The notes under the pieces are model-generated. The model saw only the letters and a program-made list of their open reading frames with translations, had not been told where the DNA came from and ran no database searches. Below are positions 37,774 through 46,945 of a stretch of 64,000 nt of DNA, piece by piece. Position 1 is the stretch's first letter, and the number at the start of each line of letters is the position of its first letter. The stretch is from Herbaspirillum sp. RTI4 (GTDB taxonomy: Bacteria; Pseudomonadota; Gammaproteobacteria; Burkholderiales; Burkholderiaceae_D). The stretch spans positions 1,674,001-1,738,000 of the forward strand of contig NZ_JAVIWQ010000002.1 in the NCBI RefSeq assembly GCF_034313965.1, written 5' to 3'. The position numbers were made by a program, and so were the translations under genes.

Positions 37774-38274
37774 ATGAGAATCAGCGGTGAGTTTGATGAA
37801 AACGATTCCCAAGGTGGCGCGGAGCCGCGCGACACTGGTTCTGCTGTGGATGGGAATGAAACGCGAGTTGGCTCGGACGGCATCGGCATCCCTGAGAACG
37901 CCTTGCCTGAGCAAGCGCATTCTTCCAGGGCGTTGGCGGTATTGAACCTGAACCGGCTACAGGATTTGTTTTCGGATGATGAGCGAGTACAGCGCAAGAT
38001 GCTCGATTTATTCCTGTCCGGTACGCCCGAAACCTTTGATCAGTTAGCGACGGCAATCGGCAATAGAGATTTTGAACATGCTGCGGCCTTGGGCCACAGA
38101 CTCGCCGGATCATGCGTCAACCTTGGCGTGGAAGAGCTGAGCGGGCTCGCTCGTGAGGTCGAGAGTGCCGCTCACAAGAAGGATTTATCACGACTGATAC
38201 AGCTACGCGAGGCCATGCTTTCCGCATTCGCGCGCTTGTATGAATACATTAATAAAATGAGAAAGCCAATATGA
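37774..38274 (+). CDS. Hpt phosphotransfer protein
   Basis: A 166-aa protein. The first 55 residues are charged and disordered (EFDENDSQGGAEPRD); residues 60-165 form an Hpt bundle with the phospho-histidine in AAALGHRLAGSCVNLG. ATG 37774 (MRISGEFDE) follows AAGAAAG; the frame is open to 37684 but those residues look spurious. Its stop overlaps the start of the HD-GYP gene by 4 bp (ATGA), a sign of translational coupling. First gene of a rightward operon. Confidence 0.85.
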   Translation: MRISGEFDENDSQGGAEPRDTGSAVDGNETRVGSDGIGIPENALPEQAHSSRALAVLNLNRLQDLFSDDERVQRKMLDLFLSGTPETFDQLATAIGNRDFEHAAALGHRLAGSCVNLGVEELSGLAREVESAAHKKDLSRLIQLREAMLSAFARLYEYINKMRKPI

Positions 38275-39332
38275 ACATCTTGCTGCTCGACGATGATCCT
38301 ACCAATGTAGCCTTGCTCGCCCATTTGCTCGACGGCGTTCCTAATGTGGTGCTGACGGAATTCACGGATCCCATGCGGGCGCTGGAATGGTGTCGCACCG
38401 AGCAGCCGGATCTGCTCCTGATCGACTACATGATGCCGCAGATGGATGGCTTGCAATTCCTCTCGCTCTTTCGCCAGTTGCCAGGCCAGGCAACGACGCC
38501 GTTGATCATGATTACGGCCGCCGCCGAAACTGCGCTGCGTAATTCCGCTTTGCAAATGAGTGCTACCGATTTTCTGGCCAAGCCGGTGAACCGGGCCGAG
38601 CTGCGCGCGCGGGTGGGCAACATGCTTGCGCTACGCAAGAATCAGTTAGAACTGATTGCGCAGGCTGAGGTACTCGCCGAGCAAGTCAAAAACGCCAGCA
38701 AGGAAATTGAGCGGCGCGATCTGGAATCGATTCGCTACCTGTCTCTGGCCGCACAGTGTCGGGACGAGGAAACCGGCGGCCATCTGCTGCGCATGGCCAC
38801 TTACGCGCACCTGATCGCCACTGAGCTGGGTTTGAGCGAGGAAGAGTGCGCCATCGTCAGGGATGCCGCACCGCTGCATGACATCGGCAAGGTGGGTATT
38901 CCCGACAGGATTTTGCTCAAACGAGGGCGGCTCGATGACGATGAAATGGCGATCATGCGCACGCATCCAGCCCTTGGTGCGGCCATTTTGAGTGGAGGAA
39001 CTTCACCGTTATTGAGGGCGGCGGCGAGCATTGCCTTGTCCCACCATGAAAGATATGATGGAAGCGGGTATCCTAGCGGGACACGGGGCGAGGATATACC
39101 TTTGTATGCACGAATTATCAGTGTGGCGGACGTGTTCGATGCGCTTACCACGGCGCGACCTTACAAGCAGGCGTGGGAGCTGGAGCGGGCGATGCTGTTT
39201 TTGCAAGAGGGCGCGGGCAGTCACTTTGACCCGCTCTGCGTTGAGGTATTCTTGAAAAACAGAGAATCCGTGGGGCAGATTTGTCAGCGGCTCCGGGATG
39301 AAATTACCGCGGTTGACGAACTACCTCATTAA
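38271..39332 (+). CDS. Response regulator with HD-GYP c-di-GMP phosphodiesterase domain
   Basis: A 353-aa RpfG-like regulator. Receiver (LLLDDDPTNVALL, Asp52 in LLIDYMMPQMDG), a short coiled-coil linker, and an HD-GYP domain with all catalytic parts: GGHLLRMATYA, the HD pair in PLHDIGKVGIPDRIL, HPALGAAIL, and HHERYDGSGYPSG. It should degrade c-di-GMP to GMP/pGpG when phosphorylated, opposing the GGDEF proteins of the window. The upstream Hpt gene overlaps it, so the two probably work in one relay. Confidence 0.93.
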   Translation: MNILLLDDDPTNVALLAHLLDGVPNVVLTEFTDPMRALEWCRTEQPDLLLIDYMMPQMDGLQFLSLFRQLPGQATTPLIMITAAAETALRNSALQMSATDFLAKPVNRAELRARVGNMLALRKNQLELIAQAEVLAEQVKNASKEIERRDLESIRYLSLAAQCRDEETGGHLLRMATYAHLIATELGLSEEECAIVRDAAPLHDIGKVGIPDRILLKRGRLDDDEMAIMRTHPALGAAILSGGTSPLLRAAASIALSHHERYDGSGYPSGTRGEDIPLYARIISVADVFDALTTARPYKQAWELERAMLFLQEGAGSHFDPLCVEVFLKNRESVGQICQRLRDEITAVDELPH

Positions 39333-39424
39333 TTTGCCAGGATTTTTCTGTGATGCAACAGTCGCATCGTCATTGCCGGGCGAATATCCTTCGCGCAAGT
39401 TTTTTAACGCAAACGAGAACGAAC

Positions 39425-40843
39425 ATGGCTGAGAACCACACTGACCTCAATCCGCAGAACCCTGCCGATAACAGCCCACCTGCCGTGATTTTGCTGGTGG
39501 ATGACGAGAGCAGCATCCTGTCATCGCTCAAACGTTTGTTCCGGCCCTACGGTTACAAAATTCTGACGGCGGAGGGCGGTGCGGCAGGTCTGGAGGTGCT
39601 GGCCACCGAACCGGTCGACCTGATCATTTCAGACATGCGCATGCCCGACATGAACGGCGCGCAATTCCTTGCTCTGGCAAAAGATCTGTATCCCGATACG
39701 GTACGTATTCTGCTGACCGGCTATGCCGAAATCGATGCCACCATTGCGGCCATCAATGACGGCGGCGTCTACCATTACGCCAACAAGCCTTGGGACGAGC
39801 GCAATCTATCGATGATTGTCAAAAGCGGACTTGAGCAGAGTCTTCTGAAAAAAGAAGCAGTGCGCCTTTCGGAAGAGACGCTGCGACTCAACCAAATCGT
39901 GCGGCAGCAAAACGAAGAGTTGACTGCGTTTAACCTCAATCTCGAAACACAGGTGATAGCGCGGACCGAAGAAATCCGCCAGACCGTTTTGTTTCTGGAA
40001 AGCACCGCAGAAGATACCAAAAGAAATTTCTTGACCATGCTCAAGGTGTTTTCCAGCATGATCGAACTACGCTCAGGGGCGTTTGGCGGTCACTCCAGCC
40101 GGATCGGTGATTTATCGCGCAAGCTGGGCAGTGCCATGCAATTGAGCGAGCATGGACAACATGAACTGATGATCGCCGGTTTGCTGCATGGCATTGGAAA
40201 AATCGGTCTTTCCGATGAGCTGGTGCGCAAGCCGATGGAAGAAATGACGCAGGAGGAAGCCCGGGTTTACATGGCGCATCCTCTGAAAGGACAGGCGGTA
40301 TTGACTCCCGTGGAGGCATTCAACGGAGCCGGCCGCATCATTCGCCATCAATATGAACGGTATAACGGCAGAGGAACGCCGGATGGCATTGCCGGCGACG
40401 TCATCCCTATCGGCGCGAGAATACTGGCCGTGATCCGCGATTTTGAAGAGTTGCGCACGGGCGCAATTTCCACGCAGCCCTTGTCCAATGAAAAAGCCAT
40501 TAGTGTTATCAAATCGCAAAGCGAGCGGCGCTATGATCCTGCCGTGGTGACGGCTTTTCTGCAGTTAATGGTGAGAGAAGGCTTGAGCCGTCCGCTCGAC
40601 ACGCTCGAAGTGGAAGTGCAAGGTTTGATGGAGGGAATGCAGCTGGCCGATGATTTGATGACGCTCGATGGCATCCTGTTGCTGGCCAAGGATTATGTAC
40701 TGAAGCCGCAGAATATCGACAACCTTATCCAAATGCAGAAACTGGAGCGCTTGCCGCAATTCATCATGATCCGTCGGGTCAACCTGCAAGAGCCGGACAA
40801 AGACGCAGATAGCGATCCCGTTATGGAAGCAATCAAATCATGA
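39425..40843 (+). CDS. Response regulator with degenerate HD-GYP domain
   Basis: A 472-aa protein: receiver (LLVDDESSILSSLKRLF, acceptor in LIISDMRMPDMNG, KPWDERNL), a coiled coil and a C-terminal HD-GYP-like domain. The catalytic pair is lost: the HD motif reads LLHGIGKIGLSDELV (Gly for Asp), and the GYP loop reads RHQYERYNGRGTPDG. It is therefore unlikely to cut c-di-GMP and may act as a sensor or partner. Start ATG 39425 (MAENHTDL) after GAGAACGAAC; the frame is open upstream to 39350. It overlaps the next gene by 4 bp. Confidence 0.88.
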   Translation: MAENHTDLNPQNPADNSPPAVILLVDDESSILSSLKRLFRPYGYKILTAEGGAAGLEVLATEPVDLIISDMRMPDMNGAQFLALAKDLYPDTVRILLTGYAEIDATIAAINDGGVYHYANKPWDERNLSMIVKSGLEQSLLKKEAVRLSEETLRLNQIVRQQNEELTAFNLNLETQVIARTEEIRQTVLFLESTAEDTKRNFLTMLKVFSSMIELRSGAFGGHSSRIGDLSRKLGSAMQLSEHGQHELMIAGLLHGIGKIGLSDELVRKPMEEMTQEEARVYMAHPLKGQAVLTPVEAFNGAGRIIRHQYERYNGRGTPDGIAGDVIPIGARILAVIRDFEELRTGAISTQPLSNEKAISVIKSQSERRYDPAVVTAFLQLMVREGLSRPLDTLEVEVQGLMEGMQLADDLMTLDGILLLAKDYVLKPQNIDNLIQMQKLERLPQFIMIRRVNLQEPDKDADSDPVMEAIKS

Positions 40844-41679
40844 GCCTCCCGGACGACGACGGCCCCAAAGACAACGCCTCGCGTGTCCTGCTGCTGGTGG
40901 ATGATGAAAAAAATATTCTGTCGGCGCTTAACCGGCTTTTACGGCGCGACGACTACACCATACTGATGGCCAATAGCGGTGCAGAGGCATTGGAAATATT
41001 GTCGAAGACGCATGTGGATGTGATTGTCTCGGATCAACGTATGCCCGGCATGAGCGGGGTTGAATTTTTCCGGATTGCAAAAAAAACCCATCCCGATTCG
41101 GTGCGAATTGTTCTGAGCGGTTATACCGAACTCGAATCCGTCACAGCCGCCGTCAATGAAGGCTCCATCTATAAATTCCTGACCAAGCCCTGGGATGACG
41201 TCCAGCTATCCGAACAGATCGCGGAAGCATTCAGAAAGAAATTTTTTGAGGACGAAATTTTTCAGCTCACTGAAAAACTGAGCAAAGCCAATGCCGGACT
41301 GGAACTCATGAACGGACAGCTGGATGCCGTTCTCCAGCGCAAAGAAACCATGATCAGAACCCACGAAATCAGTCTGAAAATCGTGCATGAAATCCTGCAG
41401 CATCTGCCCGTGCCGGTAATTGGTCTGGATGAGACGGATACCATTGTCCTGGCCAACGCGGCGGCGCAATCGCTTTCAGGCCTGACCCGGCCGCTGCTGG
41501 GCGAGGACATCAAGCAATCCATGCCGGCCGCATGGGAACAACTGCGACAAGACGGCACACCTTCTACCGTCGAGATCAGCGGAGAACGGTTTGATGTACG
41601 CCTGCATTCGATGGGAGAGAGCTCGCAATCGCAGGGTAAATTAATGACCTTCATTAAGTCGCCGGGACGAGGGTCATGA
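40840..41679 (+). CDS. Response regulator with REC, coiled coil and PAS-like domain
   Basis: A 279-aa protein. Receiver (LLVDDEKNILSALNRLL, acceptor in VIVSDQRMPGMSG, KPWDDVQL) is followed by a coiled coil (about 135-180) and a small PAS-like domain (VPVIGLDETDTIVLANAAAQSL). No DNA-binding or enzymatic domain is seen. The receiver is closely related to that of the gene before it, suggesting duplication. It starts on the ATGA overlap with the previous stop and ends in another ATGA overlap with the micro-ORF. Confidence 0.87.
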   Translation: MSLPDDDGPKDNASRVLLLVDDEKNILSALNRLLRRDDYTILMANSGAEALEILSKTHVDVIVSDQRMPGMSGVEFFRIAKKTHPDSVRIVLSGYTELESVTAAVNEGSIYKFLTKPWDDVQLSEQIAEAFRKKFFEDEIFQLTEKLSKANAGLELMNGQLDAVLQRKETMIRTHEISLKIVHEILQHLPVPVIGLDETDTIVLANAAAQSLSGLTRPLLGEDIKQSMPAAWEQLRQDGTPSTVEISGERFDVRLHSMGESSQSQGKLMTFIKSPGRGS

Positions 41680-41861
41680 GCACGCAGGAGCCGTACAGCA
41701 CTCCATCGGCGCTGGAGCCGGTCGCTGAAAGCACGGCTATCAGCGACAATTGCGCACGTCAACTGCTTCGCTTGGATCGATTATTCCGCCGTTGCGGGAA
41801 GATCGCGCCAGCCGCGCTTTTGTACGAGTCACTGGTGCGCTACCGGCGAGGTGGGAAGTGA
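41676..41861 (+). CDS. Translationally coupled micro-ORF (61 aa)
   Basis: Not recognised. ATG 41676 overlaps the upstream stop (ATGA) and the stop overlaps the GTG of the HDOD gene (GTGA), so all three frames are stitched together. The protein is mixed: an acidic Ser/Thr-rich first half (MSTQEPYSTPSALEPVAES) and a basic helix (NCARQLLRLDRLFRRCGK, then ALLYESLVRYRRGGK). No signal or membrane segment. It may be a small partner of the HDOD or REC protein, or a coupling leader; the alternative is an N-terminal HDOD extension in another frame. Confidence 0.6.
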   Translation: MSTQEPYSTPSALEPVAESTAISDNCARQLLRLDRLFRRCGKIAPAALLYESLVRYRRGGK

Positions 41862-42691
41862 AACTGGAACTGAGCGATGTCATTACCGGCATTCACGACT
41901 TGCCCTCCCTGCCAGTAGTCGTACTTCAGTTGATGCAAAATCTGAACGATAAAGACGCGCATTACATCGCGCATAAAATCGAGCAGGATCAGGCATTGAC
42001 TACCAAAATATTGCGCCTGGCAAACTCGGCGTTTTACGGAATGCAGCGGCAAGTGATGAGCATCCGGCAAGCGATCAGCATTCTCGGCCTCGATAGCGTA
42101 CGGGTACTGGTGATGGCCGCAGTGGTCACGGAAAAATTCACAGGCTCGGCCGGCAGCAGTCTCGATTTCACTGTTTTCTGGCGGCATTCGATCGGTACCG
42201 CGCTGTGTGCCAGGGCGCTGGGAGCCAGATTGTCGGTCAATCCGGATCAGGCATTTATTGGCGGATTGCTGCACGACATAGGTCGGCTGGTGCTGGCGGC
42301 GCATGCTGCTCCTGCTTACGAAGAGGTCATCATTTACCGCAAGGAAAATGACTGTTATTTATTCGAGGCCGAAAGAGCCGTGCTGGGACTCGACCACATG
42401 CTTGTCGGCCGCGCCATGATGGAGCACTGGAATTTCCCCAGTCTGATTCTGGATGCGGTCGAACACCATCATTCCCCCGAAAAATGCAGCGCCAGTGGGC
42501 TTGTGGCAATTGTTAATCTGGCCGATTGCATTGCGCATGGACTTGATTTTTGCGGCAACGAAGAGGACCTCGTCCCGCCAGTCGCACCAGCAGCATGGAA
42601 CAAAATACAGCTCAATGAGGACCTTCTCATTCATCTCTTCAGTGAAGTGGATCAGCAGTTTGAAGAAGTCTGCGCCATTCTTTTTTCCTAG
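41858..42691 (+). CDS. HDOD-domain signalling protein
   Basis: A 277-aa protein made almost entirely of an HDOD domain. It begins VKLELSDVITGIHDLPSLP, with the family helix QDQALTTKILRLANSAFYG, RQAISILGLDSVRVL, the HD pair in GGLLHDIGRLVLAAH and AVEHHHSPE. HDOD proteins are non-canonical HD relatives often tied to c-di-GMP and motility control; activity is unproven. GTG 41858 follows GAGGTGGGAA and overlaps the micro-ORF. A longer start at 41750 is possible but would lie inside it. Last gene of the operon. Confidence 0.88.
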   Translation: MKLELSDVITGIHDLPSLPVVVLQLMQNLNDKDAHYIAHKIEQDQALTTKILRLANSAFYGMQRQVMSIRQAISILGLDSVRVLVMAAVVTEKFTGSAGSSLDFTVFWRHSIGTALCARALGARLSVNPDQAFIGGLLHDIGRLVLAAHAAPAYEEVIIYRKENDCYLFEAERAVLGLDHMLVGRAMMEHWNFPSLILDAVEHHHSPEKCSASGLVAIVNLADCIAHGLDFCGNEEDLVPPVAPAAWNKIQLNEDLLIHLFSEVDQQFEEVCAILFS

Positions 42692-43618
42692 TGAACACGA
42701 GGATCTGTTGACGTTTCATTTGTGAAATGTGTTTCCCTCCGGGACGCGTATCTGCAAGGCGCATGGCTCTATTCATCAGCGAAGAAAATTCACTTTTGAA
42801 ATAAACCACTGGATTGCGCCGGATCTGCAACACCTCCACCTCCATCCCCTCCCAAAACTGCGCGCGCATGACAAATTGAGTCAAGCGGCGTACCTGAGTC
42901 GTCCCCCCTGTTCGTATTGCCAGGCAGGCAATCTCTTGCATTTGCGCAATCACACCGACTTGCCCGTACAACTGCGCCCGCAGTTAAGTCGATTTCAAAA
43001 GAATTTTTAATTTCATATTTGTATTCTTGTAAATAACTGGTCCGACCATTACTTTAAGGGTACACGCTGACAAAGTTATTTTTGTCTGCTACTGGAAAAA
43101 CAAAATCACGATAAGCGCTCCATGGGCAGGCCCCGATTTGACTGCGTAGCCAATGTAGGCCCGCTGTTACAGGGGTTTGTGCGTACAGGGAAATAAGAGG
43201 GATACAGGGAAAAAGCTTTATAAACAGCCATTTTGCCCGGATGTTCCACATGAACTGTTTTAAAGAAAATATTGTAAATACAGGACGTCTCAAGTAAATC
43301 CGGCCAAACAACAAGCGGGTCATGGGAGAAATAAAAAATACGCTTCACGCGCACAACGCCAATCCTTATTGGCCGACAAGGTTTGCCATAAGCAGGCTGG
43401 GCTGGTCAATTTTTTTATCACGTACTCCCAAAAGGGGAACCTACCTTCACTCAGAAACTTGGCGGATGTTCCGCGCAGTAGATGTTCCCTGAGAACGGCA
43501 GGGGACGCGCTCCTTGAGCGCAAGTTACTTGTCGTTCCAGGGTCTTTATTCTTGTGCAGGGAAATGGGAATGGCACAGGAATTAATTGATTTCATTTATT
43601 TACGGTGAAAGAAACGCC
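42692..43618. other. 927-bp gene-poor region
   Basis: Starts with the dispersed repeat copy C, then mixed-composition DNA with only short frames. The best are minus-strand frames of 90-110 codons (42639-42971 and 43320-43595) without ribosome binding sites or family resemblance. It separates the signalling operon from the orphan 1108-aa gene and must hold that gene's promoter. It may be the relic of an insertion. Confidence 0.45.
42709..42731. repeat. Dispersed repeat, copy C
   Basis: GATCTGTTGACGTTTCATTT shares the CTGTTGACG-TTTCATT core with copies at 11170 and 25314. It begins 18 bp after the HDOD stop. Confidence 0.45.
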
Positions 43619-46600
43619 ATGCGCCTCTCTTTTATTTCAATGGCCTCGTCCTACTCTTTGGCTCAGTCTGACATTGCACGTCAGCCTGGAGGCCTCTCCA
43701 GACTCGCAGCAAGACTGCGTGGCGCCAAACCTGTTGACATCACGGTATTGAGTTCTCGATTCACCAGCTTCGACACCGACATTCCCTGCGCCGACAGCAA
43801 ACGTACGCCAGTAAAAATACAGGCCAATGAACCTCTGTACGACACGCGTGGAGAACTCAATCCGGCAGCGATGAGCTGCCTGCTTGGCGACATAAAACAG
43901 ACGATGGGCCACTATCAGCGCGCCGCAAAATACGGTCTCAGTCCGCTATCTGGCGCGGCGCTCAGACTGGCCGCGCATAAAACATCGGTGCTGAGCCGGA
44001 GTCTGAATCGTCAGGCCGTCAATGAAGATGAAAACCACCGCGTCAATCGCCGGCATCTTTACAGTGAATTGAAATCGATCGCGTGGAGTTTGCGCTTCGC
44101 GCATTATCTGAACAGAAAAAACGGACGCTCCAATTTCGCCATCGAGGAACTCGCCAATGTCATTACGCAAATGGCGCGGGTGGAATTTCATCAGCACGGC
44201 ATCGGCATTTACGATCAGGATGCCGATGCCGCCACAGAAAGAATGCAGCACGCCTTGCCTCATCTTGATCATGAACTCAATAATTATGTAGAAGAGAATT
44301 CCACTACAGGACTGGATGTCAATCTCAAGCTCGGTTTCGATGCCTGTGCCGCCAGGATAGGGCTGAAAATGGGTGTCGGGGTGTCGCGAGATACCACCGA
44401 TTTCATGGTCAAGGACCATGATGGCGATCTTATTTATGCCAGACTCAGAAGCCGGGGCGCCAGCGCTAATGTAAGCGCCACCGTCGGTGGTTCGGGCATG
44501 AAAGCCGCCAGACTGAAAGGCTCAGCCGGAGTGAAAAAAATCCGGGGAGACCTCTATGAAACCGCCGACGTGCGCACAATGAACCAGAAAGTAGTGCAGC
44601 TTGGTCGTGAACGCTACCGCCGCGGCAATGAAGAAGAAAAAAAACAGCGCGTCAATCTGACCACGACCGGCGCCGGCGTTGCCATAGGAAACGGCCTGAA
44701 ACGCGTGCGGTATTCACTTAAGCAACGCTTCCTCGGCTGTTGTTTGCCGCAGGACATGCATCCCGAACTGACCTCTGAAAAATTGCAAAAAGGCGCAATG
44801 CCAGAACTGGTGCCGGAAATGCTGAGTACCCGGCGAACGTATTTCCGAGACTCGCGCAGTCTGTTCAAGGGCCCGGAAACAAAGATCCGTGAAAATTGCC
44901 ATCAAAGTTTCAACCACTTGAAAAACAGACTGGAGACGTATTACGGCAACCTGTCCGCGCTGCAAAAACCGAGTGGACTCAATCGTATCGTTCTCGATGG
45001 TAAATGGGATGAAAGCCGTGTCGACGGCAGGGTCAGAGCAGATTTTTTAAAAACAGAAATGCTCAGTTCACTACCGGGTAATCAACCCTATATCTCCACC
45101 GGGGCGACGACCGCAGTGGCGGGTAGCGTGGCGTATCGTTTTGTGCCTGCCGGTCTGTGGATGGCTCCGCATGAAGCGATAAGTAAAGGCTGCGCCGATG
45201 CGAAACAAACCGAGCAGAGACTACAGACTATCTTTGCCAGCAATCCCCTGATTGCGGAATATCCGCAGCAAATCCGCCATGCTTTGACGGAGGGTCGGCA
45301 TAAGCTGGCAGAGGTGCTGGCGCAGGTCAGGCTGGATATAGAGGGGTTCGAACAGCAAGCCCGGGGTTTGCTGGCAGGAAAATCGATGTCCATGAGTCGC
45401 CAGGGCGCGCGTCAGCTGGGCAGGCAGATTGCCGAAGAGAGCGCCGGAAAACTGGTAAAAGAATTTTTCGCCGCAGCAAGCAACACAAAAAAGAGCAATC
45501 AATATATGCGCGACATGACGGAACTGGCCCTCGCTCACCCAGAAGAATTTATCGGATGCTGCTGGAATGCGCTTTCGCTCAGTCTGGCCGTACTCCGGCA
45601 GCATATGGATGAACATGCCCTCTCAGAAGATTCTGTTCGCTTGGAATGGGAAAATCTCAGTCAGCGTGTGATTGAGCCTGCCTTGCTGATGTCGCCAGAA
45701 TTTCTCTACAAAAAATCGGTGCTCTCCGTTTCTGCCGAACTGGAACGACGTAAGATTAACGCCTCGTTCAATGTAGGCATCAACCTTGGTCTCAGTGCTA
45801 CCCCGGCTTTTACGGAGCAGGTATCGCAGAGTGGCGCGTTGGCACCCACACCGTTCAACGAGGCCCTGGTCACATCGCAACTGACGCAGACGGCCGCCAT
45901 TTCCGTCGACGTGTCCTATCAAAAAATAGCGCAGCATCCGAACTACACCAGGAACGGCGAGTTCGTCGACCTCTCGTTTAAATTGACCGGAACCGGGCTG
46001 TTTGAATTACCGGTACGCAGTTTTATCGATCTGATCCAGCGTCGCTTCAGCGAACTCGGGCATGGCAACCTTGCCGACAGCGGCATCGCTGCCGGACTCG
46101 AGCTGTCGCTGGCCGGCGTATCCTGGACCGGCGGACATTCCTACACTCTGCGCCTGCATAAACCCAATCACTCTGACCGGTGGTTCCGGCAATACCTCCA
46201 GCAAGAGGTGAGCCGCACCATCAGCGGAAGAATCAATCCCGATCTGGGATTTTCCGCCGGTGCGGGAGGAAGCATCGCCCCCATGTTCAGCGCCGATCTG
46301 ACCTCCAACGCGGTAGTGAAGACGGTGCTGGGCAATGACCCCGCAATTCATCTCTTGCAATATCCGACCCTGAAAAATTATCTGAAAGAAGCCGGTCTGA
46401 TGCACAAGCTTGACGACACGCTGCAATTCCCTGCCGAGTTCCGGGAAGCGACGGATTTACGCACCATGCTGATCGATCATTATTTTTCCAACGACAACTT
46501 ACTGGACGTGCTGACCACCATGCAGTGCATCAGACAGAATGGCCCTGGCCTTACGGGCGATGATTTCAATGCGCTCGCCGCTGAATCGTTCTCTGCCCCG

Positions 46601-46945
46601 GTGCTGGAGAGGTACCAGCAGAATGGCCTCGATGATGTCGAATTCAGGCGCAATATTGCGCTTGCCCGTGCGGCAACCAAGGAGATGAGCGCGACTGAGC
46701 GGTATGACTATTTCACCCAAAACAAGGGGGACAATACCGTCGGCAACAGTCTGCTGAAAAATTACCTGGAGGGTTTGCAATATTTTTCAGAAATGAAAAG
46801 TCTGGCGTCCTTCAACAAGGGGCTCAATTCGACGCCCTTTGAACTCAAGGTCAACCAGATTGATCGCTTATTGAATGCACCGGTCAAGAAAAAAATCCCG
46901 GAGACTCCCTCACGCCGTACGGCTATGCACGCATACGCCGGCTGA
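43619..46945 (+). CDS. Large orphan protein (1108 aa), secreted-effector candidate
   Basis: Not recognised. No signal peptide or membrane helix. The first 40 residues (MRLSFISMASSYSLAQSD and on) are Ser-rich and neutral, as in type III effectors. Helical stretches dominate the first half (about 80-150; 550-640), with a basic segment RYRRGNEEEKKQR near 335. Several glycine-rich beta segments appear in pairs: SANVSATVGGSGMKAARL (about 290), SFNVGINLGLSATP (about 720) and SAGAGGSIAPMFSADL (about 880), suggesting an internal repeat of a beta-rich module. ATG 43619 with GGTGAAAG upstream is preferred over TTG 43586. It ends convergently, overlapping guaD by 36 bp. Function unknown. Confidence 0.6.
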   Translation: MRLSFISMASSYSLAQSDIARQPGGLSRLAARLRGAKPVDITVLSSRFTSFDTDIPCADSKRTPVKIQANEPLYDTRGELNPAAMSCLLGDIKQTMGHYQRAAKYGLSPLSGAALRLAAHKTSVLSRSLNRQAVNEDENHRVNRRHLYSELKSIAWSLRFAHYLNRKNGRSNFAIEELANVITQMARVEFHQHGIGIYDQDADAATERMQHALPHLDHELNNYVEENSTTGLDVNLKLGFDACAARIGLKMGVGVSRDTTDFMVKDHDGDLIYARLRSRGASANVSATVGGSGMKAARLKGSAGVKKIRGDLYETADVRTMNQKVVQLGRERYRRGNEEEKKQRVNLTTTGAGVAIGNGLKRVRYSLKQRFLGCCLPQDMHPELTSEKLQKGAMPELVPEMLSTRRTYFRDSRSLFKGPETKIRENCHQSFNHLKNRLETYYGNLSALQKPSGLNRIVLDGKWDESRVDGRVRADFLKTEMLSSLPGNQPYISTGATTAVAGSVAYRFVPAGLWMAPHEAISKGCADAKQTEQRLQTIFASNPLIAEYPQQIRHALTEGRHKLAEVLAQVRLDIEGFEQQARGLLAGKSMSMSRQGARQLGRQIAEESAGKLVKEFFAAASNTKKSNQYMRDMTELALAHPEEFIGCCWNALSLSLAVLRQHMDEHALSEDSVRLEWENLSQRVIEPALLMSPEFLYKKSVLSVSAELERRKINASFNVGINLGLSATPAFTEQVSQSGALAPTPFNEALVTSQLTQTAAISVDVSYQKIAQHPNYTRNGEFVDLSFKLTGTGLFELPVRSFIDLIQRRFSELGHGNLADSGIAAGLELSLAGVSWTGGHSYTLRLHKPNHSDRWFRQYLQQEVSRTISGRINPDLGFSAGAGGSIAPMFSADLTSNAVVKTVLGNDPAIHLLQYPTLKNYLKEAGLMHKLDDTLQFPAEFREATDLRTMLIDHYFSNDNLLDVLTTMQCIRQNGPGLTGDDFNALAAESFSAPVLERYQQNGLDDVEFRRNIALARAATKEMSATERYDYFTQNKGDNTVGNSLLKNYLEGLQYFSEMKSLASFNKGLNSTPFELKVNQIDRLLNAPVKKKIPETPSRRTAMHAYAG

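Noticed and set aside
42639..42971. 110-codon minus-strand frame overlapping the HDOD 3' end
   Set aside because: No ribosome binding site, no family resemblance; could be a relic but cannot be supported as a gene.
43436..43441. GGAACC as the -35 half of an hrp box before the orphan gene
   Set aside because: No CCACNNA follows at 15-16 bp. The same half-site occurs upstream of the 220-aa HTH gene, again without the second half.
43320..43595. 91-codon minus-strand frame upstream of the orphan gene
   Set aside because: No start signals or known motif.
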